DNA of 64,000 nt from Cordilura impudica (taxonomy: Eukaryota; Arthropoda; Insecta; Diptera; Scathophagidae), in NCBI GenBank assembly GCA_963682025.1, contig OY821519.1:106066099-106130098 (forward strand). Direction: 5' to 3'. This document shows positions 33,850 through 43,447 of this stretch, piece by piece. The notes under the pieces are model-generated. The model made no database searches. It saw only the letters and a list, made by a program, of their open reading frames with translations, and was not told the DNA's origin. The position numbers and the translations under genes are program-made. The stretch's first letter is position 1. Every line of letters starts with the position of its first letter.

Positions 33850-35870
33850 AAAGCAGAACATCTTGCAAATTAATTTGTTCAAGCAAATAATCTTACTTCC
33901 AACTACAAACACTCCATCGATCCATTTATTAATTCAAGGATAAATCATTTGAAAATGGAAAATCCTACTACCGATCATGCTGTGTTAACTTCTTTCAACG
34001 AAGTAACCAACCTCTTATCATCACTTAAGGCATCCAAATCTCCAGGCTTTGATAATGTTCCAAATCTTCTTCTGAAGCGAGTTCCAAATAGAGCCATACA
34101 TTTGTTAGTAATAATTTTCAACACTGCATTAAACTTAACTACTTTCCAAATACATCTAAAACAGGTTATAGCTATACATAATCCAGAAAAACCAACAAAC
34201 ATCCCTAGTAGCTACCGACCCATCAGTTTTCTCAGTAACTTAGGCAAACTCTACGAGAAAATCATACACCATCGGTTAAACTCATATGTCAATGAAAACT
34301 CTATCATTTCCAAAGAACAATTTGGGTTTAGAAAAGGCCACAGCACAACCCATCAAATTAATAGAATTAAAAACATAATAACTGATAACAAAAATAACAA
34401 AAGATCAACCGGGCTTATTTTATTAGACATCGAAAATGCATTTGACACTGTTTGGCATAACGGTCTTTTATAAATACAAACTGTTAGTAACAAATATTCC
34501 TAAATACCTTTGCAAAATAATTGCAGATTTTATAGATAACAGAACTTTCATAGAATCCATCAATAACGAGACTTCCTTACAAAAACAATTTAAACTGGGC
34601 TACCACAAGGTTCAGTCCTTTCGCCCTTATTTTATTCTATTTACACATCTGATTTTTTTGTTCCTCCATATTAAAAAATAGCGTATTATGCAGACGATAC
34701 GGCCTTAATCCCATCTAGTAAACTTACCAGTGCTCTGTTAAAGCAAATGGAAAAAGGACTCCTAGCATGCAACAAATATTTCTGCAAATGGAAAATAAAA
34801 ACAAGTAAGAAAATTATAGTCGGTCTAGACCGACTATACGATACCCTATACCATGGTTTAGAGTCCCTATCTCTTCGGTCCAACTAATTCCTTATAGAAA
34901 ATAAGCATATTAATTTTTTTTGGCTGCATATATGAAAAAGTTCATATCGGATGCTATATCTATATGGGGACTAGGCCCAAAATTGGACCGATCCTGACCA
35001 TGTTTGGTAAAGTCTCTTGTATTTTGCAAAAATATATACAAACAAAATTTGATAAAAATCACTGCAATATTTTTGTTTTTTGATAGATTTAAGTGAAGAT
35101 CGGAAAGCAGCTCTATATGGGGACTATGAGTAAGAGTTGTCCCATAGGGATCATTTTTGGACTATTCATTAATGGATGTAATAAACGCTTACAAACCCAA
35201 TTTGAGTAAGATCAATATGACAATTTGGATCTTATGGCAATTTATGTCGATTTCATAGGGGTCATTTGTATGGGCGCTAGGTCTGAACATGGACCGATTC
35301 TCACCAATTTCAACAGCTTCTATGGCCGATAGCAGATTATATACCAAATTTCATTAACATATTTTCATATTCGCGACCTGCAGTTTGATTACAAAGTTTA
35401 CATGGACACATAGACGGACGGACGGACGGACGGACGGACGGACATCGTTAAATCGAATCAGATAGTGATGCTGATTCGATCGGTATAATAAAAGATGGGT
35501 CTAGGTAAAATATTTTTGGTAGTTACAAACGGCAGCACAAAGTCATTATACCCAAACCACATAGTGGTATAGGGTATAGAAATGTTATTAGACCTATAGT
35601 AACACATGCATGTCCGATCTGGTACACTGCAGCAAAATCCCACATAAAGAAACTGCAAATCATTAAGAACAAATGCCTTAAAATGATACACAATAAACAC
35701 TGGAGAACTCCTACATCAAGCCTGCATAGAGACACAGGATACGAAAATATTATTAGCTTTATCAAAAAACTCAATTCTAAGTATTTCAACAAAAACGAAA
35801 ACTCTACTTATCCACTGATAAGAGAATGCAGAGAATCCAGACCAGCCAACCAGTAACTCAGCAAATAGGA
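33850..35870 (+). pseudogene. Jockey-like LINE relic, split by mini-me-like copy
   Basis: Linker region INHLKMENPTTDHAVLT (~33940), then LLSSLKASKSPGFDNVPN, SSYRPISFLSNLGKLYEK, EQFGFRKGHSTTHQINR, LLDIENAFDTVWHNGLL. A shift near 34470 leads on to NIPKYLCKIIADFIDNRTF, a broken GLPQGSVLSPL, and YYADDTALIPSS with YADD at about 34687-34698. At 34802 a mini-me-like copy interrupts after KWKIK. The LINE resumes at about 35580 with RPIVTHACPIWYTAAK and KCLKMIHNKHWRTPTSSLH, a stop at about 35856, and a 3' UTR with an A-rich tail near 35967-35985. Compared with the relic at 17503, about 115 codons are missing at the insertion. It encodes no functional protein. Confidence 0.88.
34802..35578 (+). mobile_element. 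Mini-me/DINE-like element inside LINE
   Basis: Full-length, CAAGTAAG to ATAGGGTATA, lacking about 40 bp after 'GAAAATAAGCATA'. The (GGAC)n tract at 35414-35442 is one of the longest here. Confidence 0.87.
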
Positions 35871-35984
35871 AATGATATGTTTATAATGGATTATTATAAC
35901 AAATAATTATTTTGTAAACATACGTACATAAATAAGATATGTAAATTTCCCATAAATATTTGATGAATAAAAAATCAAAAAAAA

Positions 35985-36771
35985 TAAGTAAGAAAATTAT
36001 AGTCGGTCTAGACCGACTATACGATACCCTATACCATGCGTTTAGAGACCCTATCTCTTAGGCCAAACTAACTGGACATAGAAAATAAGATAAACCAAAT
36101 TTTTATTAATTTTTTTGGCTGCAGATATGAAAAAGTTCATATCGGATGCTATATCTATATGGGCACTAGGCCTAAACTTGGACCGATCCTGATTATGTTT
36201 TGTAAGGTCTCTTGTATTTTGCAAAAATATATACAAACAAAATTTGAAAAGAATCAATGCAATATTTTTGTTTTTTGATAGATTTAAGTGCAGATCGAGA
36301 AGCAGCTCTACATAGGGCCTATGAGTAAGGGTTGTCCCATGGGGATAATTTTTGGACTACTCATTAATGGATGGTATAAACGTATATAAACCCAATTTGA
36401 GTAAGATCTATATGATAATTTGGATCTTATGGCAATTTATGTCGATTTCATAGAGGTCATTTGTATGGGGGCTAGGTCTGAACATGGACCGATTCTCACC
36501 AATTTCAACAGCTTTCATTCTATGGCCGACAAAAGCTTATATGCCAAATTTCATCAAAATATACTCATATTGGCGACCTGCAGTTTGATTACAAGGTTTA
36601 CATGGACACACAGACGGACGGACGGACACACGTACGGACATCGTTAAATCGAATCAGATAGTGATTCTGATTCGATCGGTATAATAAAAGATGGGTCTAG
36701 GTCAAATATTTTTGGTAGTTTCAAACAGCAGCACAGTCATTATACCCACACCACATAGTGGTATAGGGTAT
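35985..36771 (+). mobile_element. Mini-me/DINE-like element, full-length copy
   Basis: TAAGTAAGAAAATTATAG to GTATAGGGTA, directly after the LINE A-rich tail. The microsatellite is interrupted (GGACACACGTACGGAC, ~36620-36638). Confidence 0.85.
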
Positions 36772-36778
36772 CAAAATG

Positions 36779-37230
36779 TAAAAAGTGAAGCCGGGAATCA
36801 ATTTCATATGGGGCATATGACTAAGAATTGTCCTATAGGGTTTATTTTTGGACTACTGATAAATGGTTATAATAAACATACACAAACCCAATTTGACCGA
36901 GATCTGTATGATAATTTGGATATAATGTCATTTTAAGTAGATCTCATAGGGTTCACTTGTATTGGGAATAGGTCTGAAAATCAACCGATTTTCACCAATT
37001 TCAATGACATTCATCCTATGGCCGATAGAAACTCATACATTAAATTTCATCAAATATATTTGCGACCTGTTTGATGGTTTACATGGACTCACAGAAGGAC
37101 GGACAAACGTACATCGCCCAATCGACTCAAAAGGTGATTCTAAATCGATCGATGTAATGACAGATGGGTCTAGTTCAAATAATTTTGGTAGTTATTAACA
37201 TCAGCACAAAGTCATTATACCCTGACCACG
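36779..37230 (+). mobile_element. Mini-me/DINE-like element, diverged partial copy
   Basis: Begins mid-element (GTGAAGCCGGGAATCAATTT corresponds to the AGATCGGGAAGCAGCTC region) and runs to CATTATACCCTGACCACG. The remaining CCACGTAGTGGTTC lies beyond the Transib element at 39817-39830. Well diverged from the consensus, so older than its neighbour. Confidence 0.75.
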
Positions 37231-37258
37231 CACAGTGTCACGGCAGTTGCCAAAAATG
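37231..37258 (+). repeat. Left terminus: heptamer, 12-bp spacer, nonamer-like
   Basis: CACAGTG (37231-37237), 12-bp spacer (37238-37249), CCAAAAATG (37250-37258). Transposase-binding end by analogy with Transib and RAG recombination signals. Confidence 0.85.
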
Positions 37259-37722
37259 ATATAAGTGAACATTCAAATTTCCAAAAGTTTTTTTCTTTAT
37301 TAACAAATAAACACTTAAATTAGATGAAATCTAAAAATTTTCCTGGATATGTGAACTAGTATTTTTTTATAGTAGTTCAATTGTGATAGTTGTTAACCAT
37401 GTAGTATCATCATTGAAAAATCTGAAATTTTACATAGTTTTCAAACGCTGTTATTTCAAATACTTAATGTAACTGTCGGTAAAAATTGTAATAGATTGTA
37501 AAATTTAAGTACCAATTAATATGGCAACACTCGTTTTGTCGACAAATATTGATCATATGGAAAGAACAGTTAGCTGAAAGATATGTCTAAATCAAAGTGA
37601 CCTGTTGAAAGCGAACCGCTTGTTTAGAAGACAATAAAAAAAACACATCAAAACACTTCTCCAATATTTTGACATTTAGTGCGAAAAAGTGTGTATTTAA
37701 ATATATATAAATCTCAACTGCG

Positions 37723-39447
37723 ATGGTATGCGATTTTATTTTTTATGAATATTTTTCAGTGTCTACCCCATTGAAGATACGCCATATTTTCAACAAATGG
37801 TTAGAAATGAAGCAATGTAAAAAGAGCCTTATCGTTTATGAAATTAACAAATTTGTGGAAAATCATTTGCGTAGATCATTACACTGCACAGAGGAAACAA
37901 AAATCAAGTTTACGATTTTGAAATTCAGCACTAATTGGGAAAAGAATGGACGGAAAAAAGACTTATTTGAAAAACATTGTAATAACTGGCTGGATAGTGA
38001 AATATTCTATGGGGATTCTATTTGTGTTGTAAATAAATTAGTTCTTGGCGTCAGTCAAAGATAAAATAGGTCTGTTATTTTTTTAGGAACCAAGTTCAAG
38101 CTTTATTAGAGGTCGGCCACGTGTGTCTTTCGAAGAAGCAACACATCGAACTAAGCGAAGACGTGTTAATGAACTTATTGTGTCAACCTCTGCTGATGCT
38201 CTTAAAAACGCAGCAGAAAAAATTTCAGAATCAAGTAACAGTGGAATACTTTCAGTGGAAAAGGCGTTAGCATTGTACGTGGATATGGATATCTCTTATA
38301 GGGAATACAACATGATGAGAAACGTTGTACATAAAAATTGTTTTCCGTTCTATTACTCTATTGTAGAAGGTAAAAAAAACTTATTCCAGACGGAATTGAA
38401 GTTTCGGAAACGTCAGTACATGTTCCATTACTGGCAATTTTGAATAAAACTTCAAACAGCATTTTGAAGAAGTTAGAATTTGGTGCTGAAAGTGATGTTA
38501 TTTTAGAGTGCAAGTGGAGATTTGATGGCAGTAGCGGTCATAGCGCATATAAACAAAAATTTGAAAGCCAAGACGCTACTGACGAGTTTTTGTTTGTTAC
38601 ATATTTCGTACCATTACGTATCGTGGAAGGCAAAAATGAAAAAATTGTGTGGCAAAACAGCAAGCACTCTTCTCAAAGGCTATGTAGACCTCTGAAAATA
38701 TTATTTGCTAAAGAAAATCCTAGACTTATAATGGAAGTAAAAGACAACATAAAATTTTTTGAATGCATTATTCACATTGCATATAAACTAACTATTAAGT
38801 CTTGGCGTATAGTGGATGAACAAAATAAGCAGGTAGTGATGGAAAACAAAAAGAGGATTCAAGATCAATTCAAGAATGAAATTGGTCTTATTATTGATAT
38901 GGTTAAAACAGGATATGGCACATCGAATGATGGAACAAGCGGCTCAGATAACAGGTGTTGATAAAACTTTAATAAACAACTTTTATGTTATTTTAAGAAC
39001 ATTTTCCAGCGGACTGCACATAAATGTTACAAACTTTGAAAAGCTATTAAAAGAAACATTTATTTTATATAATAAGCTATATCCCTTGTACTACATCCTG
39101 TTACTGTGCACAAAGTTTTAGTTCGCGGTATTAATTACATCAAGTATTCAAATATACCAATTGGAATGTTATCGGAGGAGGCCATAGAGTCCTGTCACAA
39201 AGTAATTTGAAATAATAGACTGAGGCATACAAGAAAAACGAGTAGAGTTGACACCAATAGAGATCTAATACATTACCTAATTCTGCAGTCAGAGCCAGAT
39301 ATTTCGATGAACAGTAAAAAAAAATTTTTAAGAAGATATGATCTAAATGAAATAAAAGATTTTGTTTTTGTTGAAGATGAAAGCATCATATCTGAGGATG
39401 ATTTCTGCGATAACATTGAAGATATTGGCGATGATAATAGTAAATAA
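37723..39447 (+). pseudogene. Transib transposase (RAG1 core-like) pseudogene
   Basis: Exon 1 to 38028 (conserved from STPLKIRHIFNKWLEMK on; the true start is uncertain, with TTTTTCAG before 37760 as a possible acceptor). A 58-nt intron, 38029-38086 (GTAAAT...TTTTTTTAG), joins in phase 0 to EPSSSFIRGRPRVSFEEATH. A shift in the A8 run at 38372-38379 leads to LIPDGIEVSETSVHVPLLAI and KWRFDGSSGHSAYKQKF (D at 38524-38526, equivalent to RAG1 D600), YFVPLRI, and SKHSSQRLCRPLKILFAKE (RAG1 PKPNSELCCKPL). GYGTSNDG holds the second D (38929-38931, RAG1 D708). A shift follows, then QITGVDKTLINNFYVILRTF, another shift near 39100, HKVLVRG, MLSEEAIES (E at 39175-39177, RAG1 E962), a stop at 39207-39209, then HTRKTSRVDTNRDLIHYL and an acidic tail. 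Encodes the DNA-cleaving subunit; now inactive. Confidence 0.88.
38029..38086 (+). other. Predicted 58-nt intron in Transib gene
   Basis: GTAAAT donor, poly-T and TAG acceptor, phase 0 on both sides. Removing it joins GDSICV to EPSSSFIRGRP, restoring the GRPxxSFEE motif seen also in the copy at 62778. Size is typical for short fly introns. Confidence 0.7.
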
Positions 39448-39777
39448 GAAATATTCTTTGCTTGTCTAAAACTAAAAATAAAGTTTATGTTTCAGCTAAT
39501 TACATGAAATTATTCGTATTTTTTCCTTCAGGATATATGGGAGGTGGGCGTGTCCTTTGAGATAATTCCATATAATTACACACAGTTATCAGAGACAAAT
39601 CGAGCCAAATTTGGTTCAATTCCAACAGGAATTTTGGAAAACATAAGTTTTTTTCATTTCAGGATATATGGGAGGTGGACGTGTCCTTGGGCTGATTTTC
39701 TCAAAACTTAGTTTGTTTCTTAGTCTACTTACGTTAACTATCTGTACCAATTTTCATTTACCTACTATAACGCCTTC

Positions 39778-39816
39778 TATTTTTGGCCAACGCTTATATG
39801 AAGTCACGACACTGTG
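39778..39816 (-). repeat. Right terminus: heptamer, 23-bp spacer, nonamer-like
   Basis: Minus strand: CACAGTG (39816-39810), 23-bp spacer (39809-39787), CCAAAAATA (39786-39778). Confidence 0.85.
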
Positions 39817-39837
39817 CCACGTAGTGGTTCATTGCAT

Positions 39838-40020
39838 AAAAAAGGAACTCTTAAAAGAAAATGTACTTTAAGAAGTAATTTTGTTAAAAAATGTACTTTT
39901 ATAAAAAGAAAGTATTTTAGTAATATGTACTTTTCTAAAAAAGATACTGTTTTAAGAAAAGGTACTTTTTAAAAAAATATACCTTTTAACAACAGACACT
40001 TTTTTACATTATTAAGAAAA
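39838..40020. repeat. Degenerate GGTACTTTTAAAAGAAAA repeat
   Basis: Same ~20-bp motif as at 33000-33185 (for example AAGAAAAGGTACTTTTTAAA), about eight poor units between the Transib flank and the Helitron-like array. Confidence 0.55.
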
Positions 40021-40035
40021 TATATTTTTTGAAAA

Positions 40036-41448
40036 TCTATACTATATAATATTATAAAGAGATAAAGTGTGTTTGTTTGTTTGTTTGTTTGTTTGTAGGA
40101 GGTAATCTCCGTAACTGCCCATCTGATATTCCTGAAATTTTCACAGAGTCTTCCTGCGGATATGGGAACTGCCATAGGCTATAATTTTTAAATATTTTTA
40201 GTGGGCGTGGCACTTCCCACCCAAAGTAAATTTTTAATATCATATACATATATTGGGTATTATGATAGGGAGAGGTTTGCAAATTTGTGTGAGGTCACCT
40301 ATTGTTAATATTAGTAGCTACGCCGGAAATGGGCGGGATCGGACAAGAGGGCGTGGTACCCCCATACAAGTAATTATTCTATATTATATATTTCGAGTAC
40401 TGTGATAGAGAGAGCTTTTCAAATTTTTCTGGTGTCACCTATTATTAATGTGAGTAGTCGGACAAAAAATGGTCAGTATCGGACCAATAGGCGCGGCACC
40501 TGCCATACAACTTAAATATAAAATGCCATATATCTGGAGTACTGTTGTAGTGAGAGTCTTGATACTTTTTTTGAGCCCATAAATTATTCATGTGATTAGT
40601 TAGACAAAAATGGGCGTGATCGGAGCTGTGGGCGTGACACCGCCCGTAAAAAGTAAGTATATGATATCGTATATATATGATATCGTATGGTGTACTAAAA
40701 AGGGAAGCATTGACACTTTGCACGACACCATCACATCTTAGTATGAGTAGTCGGACAAAAAATTGGCGTGGCACTCCCCATGCAAAGTAGCTATTTAATG
40801 TCATATATCTGGAGTACTGTAAAAGAGAGGGCTTTGTGGCTTTGAATGAGCCCATAGGTTCTTTGTATGATTAGTCGAACGAAAAAATGGGCGTGATCGG
40901 GTGTAGCACCGCCCATGTAAAGTAGATATCTAATTATATAACTGGTGTTCTATAAGAGGGAAAGATTCGACATTTTGCACGAGTCCATCAGATATTAATG
41001 GGAGTAGTCCAATAAAAATTGGGCGGGATGGGATTAGTGGGCGTGGCACCTCCTATATAAATAATATGAAGTACTATGAAAGCAACAGTCTTTTGACAAG
41101 TACATTAATTGTCAATGTGATTTGTCGTGGAAAATATATCGCCTAAATCAAAAATTCGCCAAAATTCGAAAATTGCGAAAAATAAAAATCGGCCAAAAAA
41201 ATCTTCAAAATCGAAAATGGGCAAAATCAAAAATCGCTAAAAAGAAAAATTCCCGATTGATATTCTAAGTTCAATAGTTAACTGTTGCCAGATCTAATTT
41301 TGATAATCCATCTTCTTCTCGTGGGCAGCTACATGTACCTTGCTCCTGGGTAGGAGCGCTGAAAAATCTGATAATTGTTGTACCGAATGAAAAAACCAAA
41401 AAACATTGTATATCAGCAAGTATTCTAATAAAAAATCTATGCTAATAA
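40036..41448 (+). mobile_element. Helitron-like element, long form
   Basis: Starts A|TCTATACTATATAATATTA, then AAAGAGATAAAGTGTGTTTG, (TTTG)n, GGAGGTAATCTCCGTAACTG. The interior is a tandem ~140-bp unit: GTCACCTATTATTAATGTGAGTAGTCGGACAAAA, GGGCG(G/T)GAT, GGGCGTGGCAC, ATATATCTGGAGTACTG, GAGAG. At least five to six units. A unique tail from about 41140 (TCGCCAAAATTCGAAAATTG...) is shared with 54700-55137. It lacks its own clear CTAG end before the next element starts. No coding capacity, so non-autonomous. Confidence 0.75.
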
Positions 41449-41895
41449 TCCATACTAACACAATAAAGAGGTAATATGTGTTTGTTTGTTTGTAGGAGGT
41501 AATATCCGTAACTACTCATCTGACCTTCCTGAAATTTTCACAGGGTCTTACAGCGGATATGGGAGTGCTACAGGCTGTATTTTTTTTTAAATATATTTAG
41601 CGGGCGTGGCACCCCCCATACAAAGTAAATTTTAAATATCATATATATTAAGTACTATGATAGAGAAAGCTTTGCAAAATTGTCTCAGGTCATCTATAAT
41701 TAACGTGAGTAGTCAGACAAAAAAATGGGCGGGATTGGACAAATGCGCGTGGCACCTCTAAACAAACTTAATATTAAATATGATATATCTGAATTACGGT
41801 AGTAGTGAGAGCCTTGGGACTTTGCGTGAAGCCTCTCATAACGATTCGTGGGGGGAAGGGGGAGGGTGTAGCGAAGCACATCGTGTTACATCTAG
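41449..41895 (+). mobile_element. Helitron-like element, short complete form
   Basis: 447 bp from A|TCCATACTAACACAATAAAG to GTGTTACATCTAG|T. The A|TC start, CTAG|T end and absence of a TSD are the Helitron signature. A short imperfect stem (TGTAGC...GTTACA) precedes the end. Confidence 0.78.
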
Positions 41896-42327
41896 TATTG
41901 AATATAATAGAGAGGTAATGTCTGCTTGTTTGTTTGTTTGTAGGAGGTAATCTCTGTAACTACTCATCTGATCTTTCTGAAATTTTCACAGTGTCTTACT
42001 GCGGATATGGGAAGTGCTATAGGCTATAATTTTTTAAATATGTTTAGTGGGCGTGGCACCTCCCACCCAAAGTAAATTTTTAATATCATATATATTTAGT
42101 ACTATGATAGGGAGAGATTTCCAAATTTGTCTCAGGTCATCTGTTGTTAACGTTAGTAGTCAGAAAAAATGGGCGGGATTGGACAAATGCGCTGGGCACT
42201 GCCCATACCAACTTAATGTTAAATGTGATATATCTAAATTACCGTAATAGTGAGAGCCTTGGGTCTTTGCGTGAGCCCTTTCATTACGATTCGGAGGGGG
42301 TAACGAAGCACACCGGGTTACATCTAG
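41891..42327 (+). mobile_element. Helitron-like element, tandem neighbour
   Basis: Starts TCTAGTATTGAATATAATAG, overlapping the last 5 bp of the preceding element, and ends CACCGGGTTACATCTAG|T. The stem GTAAC/GTTAC lies just inside the end. Same interior blocks as its neighbour; the two form a head-to-tail pair. Confidence 0.75.
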
Positions 42328-42582
42328 TTTAAAATAAAGATAACTTTTAAAAAATTATTTTTTTTAGAATCAAATGACACCACATACTAGGGCCAAGCAT
42401 ATCTTTGCAATTGGTTGAACTGAGAAATTTCAAATGAAACGGTAGCAATTTTTACATCGTAATTAATTCACTGATATAGTTCAACTTGGTGGCCATTTGG
42501 CTTTTTATAAAATGTCGGAAGACAGAGATAGGAAGAGAACTAAAAGGAACACAAAGATAAAGTAAGGAGTATTAAAAAGAAA

Positions 42583-42754
42583 AGAAAAGATACGAAAAGA
42601 AAAGAAAAGAAATGAAAAGAAAAGAAAAGAAAAGAAAAGAAGAGAAAAGAAAAGAAAAGAAAAGAAAAGAAAAGAAAAGAAAAGAAAAGAAAAGAAAAGA
42701 AAAGAAAAGAAAAGAAAAGAAAAGAAAAGAAAAGAAAAGAAAAGAAAAGAAAAG
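42583..42754. repeat. (AAAAG)n microsatellite
   Basis: About 34 near-perfect pentamers; the plus strand is open as (KRKEK)n, which is not a gene. It directly adjoins the 3' end of a minus-strand LINE relic. Confidence 0.95.
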
Positions 42755-42759
42755 TGAAA

Positions 42760-43447
42760 AAGAGATCTTTTGTCAGCTATACGTCTTTCCTGATCCAGTC
42801 GGATTCCCTCAAGAAGTCCGAAAGTGCATCGAGTGGTGCATCTACTATGCAGCCCAGGTTATCGAAGAAATTTTGCGCTAGATATCTAATGTGCCGCTCC
42901 TTCAAGTCCGGACATTCACACATAATATGCCGCACTGACTCCTCATCGTCCACCTCCATACAGCTCCTACTCTCCAACTCTCGGAATATCAATTCATTCA
43001 GACATTCGCCCCATTACACAGTGTCATTATGGCTACTCCTATAAGTAGGTCGATTGTCCCTTTACTAAAACAAAGGAGTGCTTCCGTTCTCTTTGGATTA
43101 GGCAAGGGCCATAGGATCTGGGATATTCGGCAAGAGGTCAGTTCTGTCCTCCTTGTACTTAATTTTAAGATAAGCTGCCTCTGCAATTAGCTTAGACAGC
43201 TCGGATAGAGGAATCTCCTCGCTCAAAAATTCTGAGACCTTCCGCGCACAGCCAGCTCCTTTTCTTTGACCCCACTATGTCCTGGAACCCATATTAGCTT
43301 CACGGTGTATTGCCGGATTTCTTCGAGTGACCTGGTATATTCCCTCATACACTTTGATCTAACTGTCGTCGATTTCTGAGCTTTGAGAGCAGCAAGACCG
43401 TTGCTTGTCCGCGACTGTTGGATGACTTGACAAGTTCTAAACAACAT
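42760..43447 (-). pseudogene. LINE RNase H / C-terminal relic
   Basis: Minus strand. KLIWVPGHSGVKEKELAVRG (~43300-43240) is the RNase H motif WVPGHSGVxGNExAD of I-type and related LINEs, with the key N-E-AD positions damaged. Further downstream, ESVRHIMCECPDLKERHIRYLAQNFF and LDALSDFLRESDWIRKD form the Cys-His-like tail seen in these ORF2 proteins. Frameshifts separate the parts, so it is dead. The preceding RT domain is absent from the window. Confidence 0.8.

Larger units (their letters stand above)
37231..39816 (+). mobile_element. Transib (RAG1-like) DNA transposon, 12/23 RSS-like ends
   Basis: The 2586-bp element is bounded by an exact 5-bp duplication, CCACG at 37226-37230 and 39817-39821, the TSD length known for Transib. 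The left end is CACAGTGTCACGG; the right end, read inward, is CACAGTGTCGTGA. Both start with the heptamer CACAGTG, identical to the V(D)J recombination signal heptamer. Left: 12 bp later comes CCAAAAATG (37250-37258). Right: 23 bp later comes CCAAAAATA (39778-39786, minus strand). These resemble the nonamer ACAAAAACC in 6 of 9 positions. A broken RAG1-like transposase gene lies between. The target was the terminal hairpin of a mini-me-like copy. Confidence 0.93.

Noticed and set aside
40445..40855. 136-codon minus-strand frame
   Set aside because: Lies inside the tandem interior of a Helitron-like element; the repeated YxxWHFxFxLYGRCRA pattern follows the ~140-bp DNA unit.
42612..42881. 89-codon KEKKRKEK-rich frame as a nuclear or basic protein
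   Set aside because: Pure translation of the (AAAAG)n microsatellite.
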